Positions 38,222-45,557 are shown, counted from the first letter of the stretch. The stretch: 64,000 nt of DNA from Planctomycetota bacterium (GCA_039182125.1 JBCDCH010000012.1:1-64000), one strand, 5' to 3'. Notes: a model not told the origin generated them from the sequence alone. Program-made: numbers and translations.

Positions 38222-39906
38222 CACTCAAGGGTCCACACCAGATCGGCCAAACGCAAGCGGGCAATCTTCGCAATCTCCGCCAGTGCCGTTCGACGCTCCG
38301 TCTCGGCGTCGTTGGCGAGGCGTTCAGGGAACGCGTCGAGGATGGCGTCCTTCCGATTCTCGCGGGCGCAGATGACGAACGGGAAGCCGAACTTGTTGCG
38401 ATAGTCGGCGTTGAACCGGTCGAAGGCGTCGGCCTCGTCGGCGGTGAGTTGGTCGAGGCCGGCGGCTTTCTGCTCGTCGGTGCTCTCGGCGGTGAGTCGG
38501 CCGGCCTTGGCGAGCTTGCCGACGAGGTCGGGGTGGGCGCAGATGAGATCGAGCTGTTCGTCCTGCGTCGCGGCGTCGACGACGGCGATCATCTTCGCGT
38601 GCAGGTCATCGACGTTCGCGAACGGTCGCGTGTCCCACGCACGCTCGGCGATCCATGGCGAGTGCTCGAAGATGCCGCCAAGCGTCTGCGTGAAACGCTC
38701 GCGGGTCATGCCGTTGAGCTGCGCGATCGTCGGCCGACGCACGGCCCGCTCGACCACCGCCGCGGCTTCGGCAATGTCCTCGACGCGCGAAAACTCGGCG
38801 GGGTTGTGACTGATCCCGTCGCGGCTCGGTACGAACAGCATCGCCGTCGGCAAGTGCGGCGCGAGAACGGCCGCGTCGTGCAACGCGCCACTCATCACGC
38901 GGGGCAGGTCGCCCGCGAGCTGGTCAACCAACGCCGGGTGCATCGGCCGTGCAGGAATCGCCTCGGTCTGCTCGATCGCGATGAAGGTGCGCCGGGCGTT
39001 GGCGATGTCGGTGAGCCGCGTGCGCAGTTGCTTGTCGCCGGTTTCGAGTTGCGCGTCGTCCGGGGCGCGAAAGTCGATCGTGAACTCGACGCGGTCGGGG
39101 ATGACATTCACCGCATTGGGTTTCACCTCGAACCGCCCCACCGTCATCACGGCCTGCTCGGACAAAGTCGGTGCAAGCTGTTCCAACGCGTTGACCATCT
39201 CCGACGCGGCGCAGAGCGCATCGCGACGATCGGACATCGCCGTCGCACCGGCGTGGTTCGCCTCGCCCTCGAGGCTGACGCGGTACTGGAAGCGGCCGGC
39301 GATGGACTCGACGATGGCGATGCGCTGATCGCGCCGCCACATGCCCGGCCCCTGCTCGACGTGTAGCTCGATGAGGCCAAGGTGGTCGTGCAGCTTCGTC
39401 AGCTCTCCGGCGTACGGCTTGCACGCGTCGACGTACGTTTCGCCGGCGGCGTTACGGTAGAGGCAGAGGTTGTCGGCGGTGAGCTCGCCGACGAGTGCGC
39501 GACTGCCAAGCATGCCCATGCCGAAGGTCGGGCCTTCTTCCTCGGCGAAGACGACGAGCTCAACGGGGACGGCGACGTCGTCGTCAGCCGCTGCACGGAG
39601 CAGTTCGAGGCCGACGACCACACCGGCGACGCCGTCGTAGTCGCCGCCATGGGGGACGGTGTCGAGGTGGGAGCCGACTAGCCAAGCCGGTTCGTCCGGC
39701 TCGAGCTTGCCGCAGCGGCAAAAAAGGTTGCCGGCCGAGTCGCGGCGGACGACGCAGCCGAGCTTGGTCGCTTCGTTGGCGATGTACGCGACGGCGTCGC
39801 CCCACTCTTTCGAGAACGTCGGCCGGGTCGCACCCGCACCGGGGGTTTGTGTGATGGCCGCGATCGTCTCGATGTCGCGGCGGAGTCTGTCGGTTTGGAT
39901 CGGCAT
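38221..39906 (-). CDS. allC-uraD: Fused allantoate amidohydrolase and OHCU decarboxylase
   Basis: A 561-residue bifunctional enzyme. Residues 1-~392 are an M20-family amidohydrolase of the allantoate/ureidoglycolate type: metal ligands are likely H80 and D91 (GSHLDTVPHGGDYDG), E123 (AEEEGPTFG), H182 (IELHVEQGP) and H367 (DGISHNPAEFS). Residues ~395-561 are the OHCU decarboxylase UraD, with H415 in IFEHSPWIAERAW and the HPDL motif (458-461). The decarboxylase makes S-allantoin from OHCU; the amidohydrolase works two steps later on allantoate. The frame is continuous with no stop between the domains. The start is the ATG at 39906, after a palindromic repeat. Confidence 0.92.
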   Translation of the reverse strand: MPIQTDRLRRDIETIAAITQTPGAGATRPTFSKEWGDAVAYIANEATKLGCVVRRDSAGNLFCRCGKLEPDEPAWLVGSHLDTVPHGGDYDGVAGVVVGLELLRAAADDDVAVPVELVVFAEEEGPTFGMGMLGSRALVGELTADNLCLYRNAAGETYVDACKPYAGELTKLHDHLGLIELHVEQGPGMWRRDQRIAIVESIAGRFQYRVSLEGEANHAGATAMSDRRDALCAASEMVNALEQLAPTLSEQAVMTVGRFEVKPNAVNVIPDRVEFTIDFRAPDDAQLETGDKQLRTRLTDIANARRTFIAIEQTEAIPARPMHPALVDQLAGDLPRVMSGALHDAAVLAPHLPTAMLFVPSRDGISHNPAEFSRVEDIAEAAAVVERAVRRPTIAQLNGMTRERFTQTLGGIFEHSPWIAERAWDTRPFANVDDLHAKMIAVVDAATQDEQLDLICAHPDLVGKLAKAGRLTAESTDEQKAAGLDQLTADEADAFDRFNADYRNKFGFPFVICARENRKDAILDAFPERLANDAETERRTALAEIAKIARLRLADLVWTLE

Positions 39907-39914
39907 ATCGCGGA

Positions 39915-39943
39915 TGTCATCCTGAGCGCAGCGAAGGATGACA
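39915..39943. repeat. REP-like palindrome in the purine operon
   Basis: TGTCATCCT (39915-39923) and AGGATGACA (39935-39943) are perfect inverted arms around the 11-base loop GAGCGCAGCGA. It lies in the 44-base gap between the IlvC-like and allC-uraD genes. The sequence type (TCATCCTGAGCGCAGCGAAGGATGA) resembles small palindromic units that are scattered in many bacterial genomes. It may also act as a partial terminator or processing site within the operon. I saw no second copy in this window. Confidence 0.6.
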
Positions 39944-39950
39944 AGAGGGT

Positions 39951-40919
39951 TCACTTTCCGAACTGCTCGCGCCACTTCTCGCCGGTCTTCTCCATCGTGC
40001 TCTCCGCGTGTGTCCGGCGCAGGCGGTGCAACTGCGGCATGCCCAACGCCCACTCCTGCATCCAGTCCCGCGCGAACACGCCGGCTTCGGTCTCGTCGAA
40101 GATCTTCTTGATCTCCTCCTCGTTGATCACGCGCGGGCCGCGCGTGCGGATGGCGAACTCGGCGGTGCGACTGCAGCCGTTGGTGAGATACTCCTCGATG
40201 CCGGCCTCGTCCATGACGTCGATGACGCTGCGGATCGAGCGGATGGCCTTGGCGTAGGCGAAGCTCGGCGGGTAGCCGGCGTCGACCATGGTGTCGAAGC
40301 ACGCCCGCATGAGCGCGATGGTGCCGCCGTAGAGGATTTGCTCCTCAAAGTTGTCGCCCTCGGTCTCGTGCTGGAAGGTCATCTCGACGACGCCGGCGCG
40401 GGTGGAGCCGACGGCCTTGCTGACCGCGAGGACGATCGGCAGCGCGTCGCCGGTGTAGTCCTGATCAACCGACACGCAGCCGTAGACGCCCTCGCCGTCG
40501 AGGTACTTCTGGCGGACGAACTTGCCGGGCGCGTTGGGGACGAACAGCACGACGTTCACGTCCGTCGGCGGCGTGATCTGGCCGTAGAGCACGGAGAAAC
40601 CGTGGCAGAAGCAGAGCGTTTGCCCGGACTTGAGGTGCGGCTTGATCTCGGCCTCGTACACCTTCGGCTGCACCGGGTCGGCCAGCTCGATGAGAATCAC
40701 GTCGGCGTGCCGAACCGCGTCGGAGATCGGCATGGCGGTGAACCCGTCGGCCGTCGCCGCATCACGCGAACCGGTCGTGCCGATGATGACGTTGCAGCCG
40801 GAGTCCTTCGCGTTGGCGGCCTGCGCTTTGCCCTGAATCCCGTAGCCGAGCACGGCCACGGTCTTGCCATCGAGCACGGAAAGGTCGACGTCGTCGTCTC
40901 GGTAGATTTTTTCTAGCAT
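39951..40919 (-). CDS. Ketol-acid reductoisomerase-like oxidoreductase with altered active site
   Basis: A 322-residue protein that aligns along most of its length with class I ketol-acid reductoisomerase (IlvC). The Rossmann motif is VLGYGIQGKAQAANAKDSG (~24-42), followed by CFCHGFSVLYGQI with His106. Of the metal ligands, Asp189 and Glu193 (ETEGDNFEEQ) and Ser250 (NGCSRTAEF) are kept. By alignment from memory the active-site Lys is Asn129 (VPNAPGK) and the two second-domain glutamates are Lys224 and Ser228 (AYAKAIRSIR). It is therefore unlikely to make branched-chain amino acid precursors. It lies inside the ureide operon, between the GntR regulator and allC-uraD. NAD(P)-linked oxidation or reduction of a ureide such as ureidoglycolate is a plausible role. 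Confidence 0.75.
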   Translation of the reverse strand: MLEKIYRDDDVDLSVLDGKTVAVLGYGIQGKAQAANAKDSGCNVIIGTTGSRDAATADGFTAMPISDAVRHADVILIELADPVQPKVYEAEIKPHLKSGQTLCFCHGFSVLYGQITPPTDVNVVLFVPNAPGKFVRQKYLDGEGVYGCVSVDQDYTGDALPIVLAVSKAVGSTRAGVVEMTFQHETEGDNFEEQILYGGTIALMRACFDTMVDAGYPPSFAYAKAIRSIRSVIDVMDEAGIEEYLTNGCSRTAEFAIRTRGPRVINEEEIKKIFDETEAGVFARDWMQEWALGMPQLHRLRRTHAESTMEKTGEKWREQFGK

Positions 40920-40929
40920 AGCTGCTCGC

Positions 40930-41736
40930 TCAAAGGTCCAAGAGGAATGCGACTTCTTTGTTTTGATCCTCTGCCGCATCAAGGTGGCGTTCCATCTCGG
41001 CCTCGGCTCGTGCTTCGTCACCATCTACGATGGCTTGATAGATTGCCTGGTGTTCTGCGTGGATTCCCGCACCTCGGTCTTTCGTCTGATGCTGCTGCCG
41101 AAGATAAGTCGTTACTTCCGATGCCCGTCGTCCACCAACAACCGTCTGCTCAAGGGTGATTTCCACCAGTAAGGCAAGCACTTCGGACGAGAGGCGAGCA
41201 ATCTCGGTATGAAACGCGATGTCAACTTCGATGTAGCTGCCAGCGCCGCCCGGGCCGTCTAGGGCAAAATCTAGACAAGACCAGACCTCCTCCATGCGTT
41301 GTCGGGCGATCGGTGATGAGCGGCACGCGAAGGCCGCTTTCTTCGCCCGGTTAGGCTCGATCATGCGTCGCGCATCAAATATCTGCTCTCTGTCTTTCGA
41401 AGTCAGCCGCCGCGGTCTTGCGCTACCGCCACTGCTGCGCTCGATTAAGCGACGGCCGGACAAAATAGTCAAAGCCTCGCGAAGTGGCCGTCTGGAAAAC
41501 TCGTCGGCAGATCGACGCCCCCGTTCAGGTGGGAGCCTGTCGAGATCTGCTCGAAGTTGCGTTCGATAGTGCTTTTTCAGCAGCTTTTCAAGCAGTGCGG
41601 CTTCAGACAACGGGCTTCCACAACGCCAATGCCCTTCAAAAATGCTCCTCTTGAGGTACCGGGCGTAGGCTTCTGCAGGTGTTTTCGGGGCGATGTTGGG
41701 CGCATGGATTGGCCCTGAAGGCGTCAGTAGCGACAT
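40930..41736 (-). CDS. GntR-family (FadR/FCD) regulator with an insertion in the DNA-binding domain
   Basis: A 268-residue regulator with the FCD ligand domain in its C-terminal half (FDARRMIEPNRAKKAAF, DIAFHTEIARLSSEVL, EHQAIYQAIVDGDEARAEAEMERHL). The N-terminal winged helix-turn-helix is recognisable at GHWRCGSPLSEAALLEKL and SRRPLREALTILSGRRLIERS. Between the two halves, where relatives run on directly (…LAERFGVSRTPVREAL), there is a basic insertion of about 25 residues. The reading frame is clean. Encoded between the ureidoglycine hydrolase and IlvC-like genes, it probably controls this operon; FCD-domain regulators often sense small carboxylic acids. A TGAGGA ribosome site precedes the ATG at 41736. 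Confidence 0.8.
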   Translation of the reverse strand: MSLLTPSGPIHAPNIAPKTPAEAYARYLKRSIFEGHWRCGSPLSEAALLEKLLKKHYRTQLRADLDRLPPERGRRSADEFSRRPLREALTILSGRRLIERSSGGSARPRRLTSKDREQIFDARRMIEPNRAKKAAFACRSSPIARQRMEEVWSCLDFALDGPGGAGSYIEVDIAFHTEIARLSSEVLALLVEITLEQTVVGGRRASEVTTYLRQQHQTKDRGAGIHAEHQAIYQAIVDGDEARAEAEMERHLDAAEDQNKEVAFLLDL

Positions 41737-41751
41737 TTCCTCAGATTAGTC

Positions 41752-42162
41752 TCAGCCAACTCGGGGAACAAGAAGAATGTGGACGGCGCTAATCTTGGGG
41801 ATTGTGCACAATGCAACGCGATTTTGCTTCCAGCAAGCGGGGCAATTCTCTACCGTTGAGCACACCGCCTCCATTCCCCGAACGGAGTGAACATGCAGTG
41901 CAAGCAAATCCTGGTTACCGAGGTCGCGAAGTGCCGCAACGTCGGGGTCGCAATTGGCCGCCCGACTTGGCCTTCCGATCAAACCATCACTTTTCTTGGT
42001 GCTCTTGTGCGCATCAAGGGAGACGGTGCTATCACAAAGGGTAGAGCAATGCTGCTCGAGGGCGTTCTTATCGAAGCCTCCGGCCTTGAAGTTGATGGTT
42101 ATCACCAACTCATCGTGACCAATATCGAGAGCTCCATCGTTCCCTCGGGGTGATACGGTCAA
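41752..42162 (-). CDS. Doubtful hypothetical ORF (competes with an ORF on the other strand)
   Basis: A possible 136-residue protein starting at a TTG that overlaps the ureidoglycine hydrolase stop (TTGA), a coupling style common in this window. I recognise no domain, and it has several scattered cysteines. Its codon use is less GC-rich at third positions than neighbouring genes. On the opposite strand, 41893-42153 encodes an 86-residue frame from ATG (MQCKQILVTEVAKCRN...) that looks equally or more protein-like. At most one is real. The ~420-base stretch between the GntR and ureidoglycine hydrolase genes may equally be non-coding or acquired DNA. Confidence 0.25.
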   Translation of the reverse strand: MTVSPRGNDGALDIGHDELVITINFKAGGFDKNALEQHCSTLCDSTVSLDAHKSTKKSDGLIGRPSRAANCDPDVAALRDLGNQDLLALHVHSVRGMEAVCSTVENCPACWKQNRVALCTIPKISAVHILLVPRVG

Positions 42163-42893
42163 CGGTACAGAAGTCGGACTTCCCGATTTACGTTTTTGTA
42201 GTACAGGTACCGCGTCGGCGTTGGGCCGGTGGCGTAGTAGCTTTGCGGGCAGAACGGGGCCATGTAGATGTAGTCGTGCTGTTCAACTTCCATCCAGTCG
42301 CCGTCGAGGTAGTACATGCCTTTGCCGTCGAGGAGGTAGAGGCCGTGCTCCATGACGTGGGTTTCGACAATGGGCAGGCCGTGGCCGGGGGAGAAGGTGA
42401 AGATGTTCATCGCCATGTCGAAGGCGAAGTCGGGCGGGATGAGCTCCTGCAGCAGCGCGTCGGGGTTGCCTTCCCAGACGGTCTTCTCGACGTCGTCGAC
42501 ATGGCCGGCGAGCGCGGCGAAGGGTTCGATGTTGGGCGCGGGTTCGTAACGTTTGCGGAGGACGAGCAACTGTGTGTCGATTTCGGCCTCGAACTCGACC
42601 GGCGTATCCGGGCCGATGAGGCCGAAACTGCCAGGGCGGAGGTCGCCGCTGCCGGCCATGGCGTAGTAGAACGTCTCGATGCCCGGCTCGTCGGCGAAGC
42701 GTCCGCTCGTCCCGGCCGGCATGTCGATCAGGTACTGGACAAACTCCGCCCCAAGCGCCGGCGATGCGAGCACCCGCACTACCGCCTCGGGAAACCCCGG
42801 CAACCGTGACGGCGGAAACCCTTCCAACGGCATTAGCGCGTACCGACGCCCGACACGGGTTCGAGCATACACAAGTGATTCGATCGGACGCAT
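42159..42893 (-). CDS. allE: (S)-ureidoglycine aminohydrolase
   Basis: A 244-residue bicupin. The C-terminal cupin has GLPIVETHVMEHGLYLLDGKGMYYLDG, whose Glu and His residues, with a later Gln in FCPQSYYA, match the manganese ligands of ureidoglycine aminohydrolase. The N-terminal cupin (PAGTSGRFADEPGIETFYYAMAGSGDL) lacks a full metal set, as usual for this family. It releases ammonia from ureidoglycine, the product of allantoate amidohydrolase, to give ureidoglycolate. The ATG at 42893 is selected because the family's YARTRVGRRYALMPLEG opening follows; a longer upstream frame overlaps xdhC antisense. It is the first gene of the minus-strand purine operon, divergent from xdhC. Confidence 0.92.
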   Translation of the reverse strand: MRPIESLVYARTRVGRRYALMPLEGFPPSRLPGFPEAVVRVLASPALGAEFVQYLIDMPAGTSGRFADEPGIETFYYAMAGSGDLRPGSFGLIGPDTPVEFEAEIDTQLLVLRKRYEPAPNIEPFAALAGHVDDVEKTVWEGNPDALLQELIPPDFAFDMAMNIFTFSPGHGLPIVETHVMEHGLYLLDGKGMYYLDGDWMEVEQHDYIYMAPFCPQSYYATGPTPTRYLYYKNVNREVRLLYR

Positions 42894-42965
42894 GGACCAG
42901 GCACGGTAACGAGCGTGCGGCGAAGTTTGAAGTGGGAAGGCGGAGGGTTGAAGTAGGATGCGAGC

Positions 42966-43880
42966 GTGTTGGAGCTTTTGGACGAGATCGTAACACGGAC
43001 GGCGGCGGGTGAGGTCGTCGGCGTCTGCATGGTCGCGTCGACGCGGGGCAGCACGCCGCAGAAGGCCGGGGCGTTGATGCTCGTGCTCGAAAGCGGCCAG
43101 ACGCTCGGCACGCTCGGCGGTGGCTGCGTCGAGGCCGAGGTCCGCACGCGGGCCCAGGAACTCATGCACCGCCGCGAGAGCAAGACGCTGGAGTTCAAGC
43201 TCGACGGCGACGTCGGCAGCGGCTGGGACGACGGGCTGGTCTGCGGCGGAACGATGCGAATCGCGGTGGAAACGGTGACGGAAGCAGCGGTGTTTCGCAG
43301 TGTTGCGGAGGCGGTGAAGCGCGCCGAGCCGGCAACCCTGACGGTGGTCGACGCCGAGCACACGTTCGAGCCAAGACCGAGCTTGGTGATCGCAGGGGCC
43401 GGGCACGTCGGGCAAGCCCTCGCCGCGATCGCGGGGCCTGCCGGCTTCGACGTCACCGTCGTCGACGACCGCCCGGGCTGTGCAAGTGAGCAACGCTTTC
43501 CCGACGCCACACGCATCGTCGGCGACATCGAGTGCGAACTGCGAGGCCTGCCGATTCACGCCAACACGTTCGTCGTCATCGTCACCCGCGGCCATCGCCA
43601 CGACGCCGACGCCCTCGCCGCAGTCGTCGACAAACCCGCCAAGTACGTCGGACTCATCGGTTCGAAGCGGAAGATCCTCACCATTCTGCGACAACTCCAC
43701 GGCAACGGCGTCGACGCCGACACGCTCGCCAAGGTCCACGCCCCGATCGGGCTGAGCATCGGAGCGATCACGCCTGAAGAAATTGCCATCAGCATCGCCG
43801 CCGAACTCGTCGCCATCCGCCGAGCCCCAACGGACATCGGCCGTCCGCTGAAACTCGATCCCAAGCTCGCAACACGTTAA
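42966..43880 (+). CDS. xdhC: XdhC-family molybdenum-cofactor chaperone
   Basis: A 304-residue protein. The N-terminal XdhC/CoxI domain has CMVASTRGSTPQKAGALMLV and LGTLGGGCVEAEV (the GGGCVE motif). A C-terminal Rossmann domain follows (LVIAGAGHVGQALA ~141-154, IVTRGHRHDADAL, YVGLIGSKRK). XdhC proteins bind, sulfurate and insert the molybdenum cofactor into xanthine dehydrogenase. It starts at a GTG (42966), 72 bases from the divergent ureidoglycine hydrolase gene, so both probably share a control region. It is the only plus-strand gene of the purine cluster. Confidence 0.93.
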   Translation: MLELLDEIVTRTAAGEVVGVCMVASTRGSTPQKAGALMLVLESGQTLGTLGGGCVEAEVRTRAQELMHRRESKTLEFKLDGDVGSGWDDGLVCGGTMRIAVETVTEAAVFRSVAEAVKRAEPATLTVVDAEHTFEPRPSLVIAGAGHVGQALAAIAGPAGFDVTVVDDRPGCASEQRFPDATRIVGDIECELRGLPIHANTFVVIVTRGHRHDADALAAVVDKPAKYVGLIGSKRKILTILRQLHGNGVDADTLAKVHAPIGLSIGAITPEEIAISIAAELVAIRRAPTDIGRPLKLDPKLATR

Positions 43881-43886
43881 CTCAAC

Positions 43887-43918
43887 AAAAACGCCGCTTC
43901 CCGAGGTGGGAAACGGCG
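43887..43918 (-). terminator. Intrinsic terminator downstream of the tRNA-Cys fragment
   Basis: CGCCGCTTCCC (43892-43902) pairs with GGGAAACGGCG (43908-43918) with one C/A mismatch and a 5-base loop. Read on the minus strand it is followed by TTTTTG (43891-43886), so it terminates leftward transcription, as expected for a tRNA gene on the minus strand. It could also stop xdhC transcription from the other side. Confidence 0.7.
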
Positions 43919-43931
43919 AGGATAGGGTCAA

Positions 43932-43977
43932 GGCCGGAGTGGGATTCGAACCCACGAATCACGGATTTGCAATCCGT
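43932..43977 (-). pseudogene. 3' half of a tRNA-Cys(GCA) gene
   Basis: On the minus strand the sequence gives an intact anticodon arm (ACGGA-TTGCAAA-TCCGT, anticodon GCA), a 5-base variable loop, a perfect T arm (GTGGG-TTCGAAT-CCCAC) and the acceptor 3' strand TCCGGCC followed by T, the usual discriminator of tRNA-Cys. The D arm and the acceptor 5' strand (expected GGCCGGA) are missing: upstream sequence on the minus strand, from 43978 rightward, does not fold or pair. The gene is therefore cut between the D arm and the anticodon arm. The retained part is the segment that integrases commonly use as attachment site. Confidence 0.8.
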
Positions 43978-44237
43978 TCCGATGACGGCACAACCGAATA
44001 TGAGTACGAGACTTGTGACAGATTCTGTGTCAAACAGGTCGCGTCGGATGCTGACCTTGCCAAGACTGCCGTGGCGTGGCCGAGCCTCCCGCAGCACATC
44101 CGGACGGTGGTGCTTGTACTCATCGCGACGGTGAAGCCACCGCGATGATCCCGCCAACGACACCGGACAGTTTGACAAGAGCACAGTCCGTCATCGACGC
44201 GATCTCCTTGTGCGCCGTCTCGGCTAAATTGGCAAGT
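43978..44237. other. Gene-free stretch with a strong hairpin
   Basis: I see no credible gene in these 260 bases between the tRNA fragment and the sulfatase gene. CATCGCG-AC-GGTG (44121-44133) pairs with CACCGCGATG (44138-44147), leaving AC bulged and a 4-base loop. No T run follows in either direction. It may stabilise the 3' end of the long minus-strand operon. The translated stretch GVGFEPTNHGFAIRS just left of it is only the tRNA fragment read as protein. Confidence 0.5.
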
Positions 44238-45557
44238 TCAGACTTTGCGGGTGTCCGCCGGGTACGTCGCTTCCATCGGCGTGAGCACGAGATCGTCGGG
44301 CAACGGCAAATCGCCTCCGTGACGCAACGGGTCGTTTGTGCGTGCCATCCGTGCAGCCAATCGTTCACGGAAGTCTGCCGCGACGGACTCGAAACTCTCG
44401 TCATTAAGGACATTGCGCAGGCAGTATGGATCGTTAACCAGGTCGTACAGCGACTCCGCCGGCGGTGGGTTGTCTGCCCAACCACGTTCGATCATCGCCT
44501 GACGAGTTGGCCCGGGATCACAGTTGGGCAGGACGCGACGCGCCAACTTGCCGAAGTGACGGATGTACAGGTAGTCACCGACCCGTACCGACCGCATCGG
44601 CTCGGCCGCCGCGTGGAAGTTCACCTCACCGAATGTCGCATCGTGCAGACGATCCACCTCCCCACGCAACAGCGGCAACAGCGAACGGCCGTCGAGATCG
44701 TCCGGCATCTCTTGCCCGAGCAGATGCAACACGGTCGGTACCACGTCCAAGTGCGTGACCGTCGCGCCGGTCCGCCGACCGCCTCCGATCCCGGGCCCAC
44801 GCAACATGAGCAACACCCCGGTCCCCCCCGGCGTAAGTCGACTCTTGTAGTTCGGGAACGGCACGCCGTGATCAGTGGTGCAAATCAGAAGCGTGCTCTC
44901 AAAGTCAACCGCGTCCAAGACCCGGCCCACGCATTCATCCAACCGATCCAGCGCGACGTTGTAGTCGGCGATGTCCTGTCGCACTTCGGGCAGATCCGGA
45001 AGGTCTGGCGGCACGATCACGTCCACCGGATTGCCAAGCGGCGAGGCTTCGGCGTTGAATCGCTGGTCGGTCCGTCCCGCGGTGCGGTGGGTCGTGAAGA
45101 GGCCGCACGCGAGGAAGAACGGCTTGTCGTGTTCACGCCGAAGGTAGTCCGATGCCGCATCGGCGATCGCCGGGTCGGCGTCGGCAACGTCGTCCACACC
45201 AGGTTCGGCCAGCACCTCGTCGTAGGGCATGTCCGCCTCGGCCGTGCCCTTGAACTCATGCTGTACACCGGACAATGCGGTTGCGTAGCCAAGATCGCGT
45301 AGCAGACTCGCAAGGTGTCGACTCGGGTCGCGCAGTCGCGCGCCGCGGTGGGCCAGACCGATCATTCCGTTCTTGCGCGGCATCTGGCCGGTCAGTAGGC
45401 ACGCACGACTCGGCGAGCACGTCGGGCTCGGCGTGTGTGCGTCTTCGAACAGGACGCCGTCGGTGGCGAGTCGTGTGAAGTTGGGCGTCGGATGCGGATG
45501 ACCGTACGGTTCGATCCAGCGACCGGTGTCGTGGCTGTGCAGGTAGACGATGTTCAT
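44238..45557 (-). CDS. Sulfatase, no signal peptide (rhamnoside operon)
   Basis: A 439-residue type I sulfatase. C47-S-P-S-R51 in TPSPTCSPSRACLLTGQMP is the formylglycine motif. The first residues MNIVYLHSHDTGRW give the metal-binding Asp/His, and LLICTTDHGVPFPNYKS the second metal pair. There is no signal peptide, so it should act in the cytoplasm on imported sulfated oligosaccharides. The ATG at 45557 overlaps the GH78 stop (ATGA), which excludes the longer upstream start. It is the last gene of the 57221-44238 operon. The C-terminus (~400-439) is short compared with polysaccharide sulfatases, as expected for enzymes acting on small sugars. Confidence 0.93.
   Translation of the reverse strand: MNIVYLHSHDTGRWIEPYGHPHPTPNFTRLATDGVLFEDAHTPSPTCSPSRACLLTGQMPRKNGMIGLAHRGARLRDPSRHLASLLRDLGYATALSGVQHEFKGTAEADMPYDEVLAEPGVDDVADADPAIADAASDYLRREHDKPFFLACGLFTTHRTAGRTDQRFNAEASPLGNPVDVIVPPDLPDLPEVRQDIADYNVALDRLDECVGRVLDAVDFESTLLICTTDHGVPFPNYKSRLTPGGTGVLLMLRGPGIGGGRRTGATVTHLDVVPTVLHLLGQEMPDDLDGRSLLPLLRGEVDRLHDATFGEVNFHAAAEPMRSVRVGDYLYIRHFGKLARRVLPNCDPGPTRQAMIERGWADNPPPAESLYDLVNDPYCLRNVLNDESFESVAADFRERLAARMARTNDPLRHGGDLPLPDDLVLTPMEATYPADTRKV

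Noticed and set aside
39951-40919. Calling the gene a housekeeping ilvC
   Set aside because: Alignment from memory suggests loss of the active-site Lys and two metal glutamates, and the gene is embedded in a ureide operon with no branched-chain amino acid genes nearby.
43906-44148. A plus-strand protein frame with GVGFEPTNHGFAIRS
   Set aside because: This is the tRNA-Cys fragment read as protein, a well-known annotation error.
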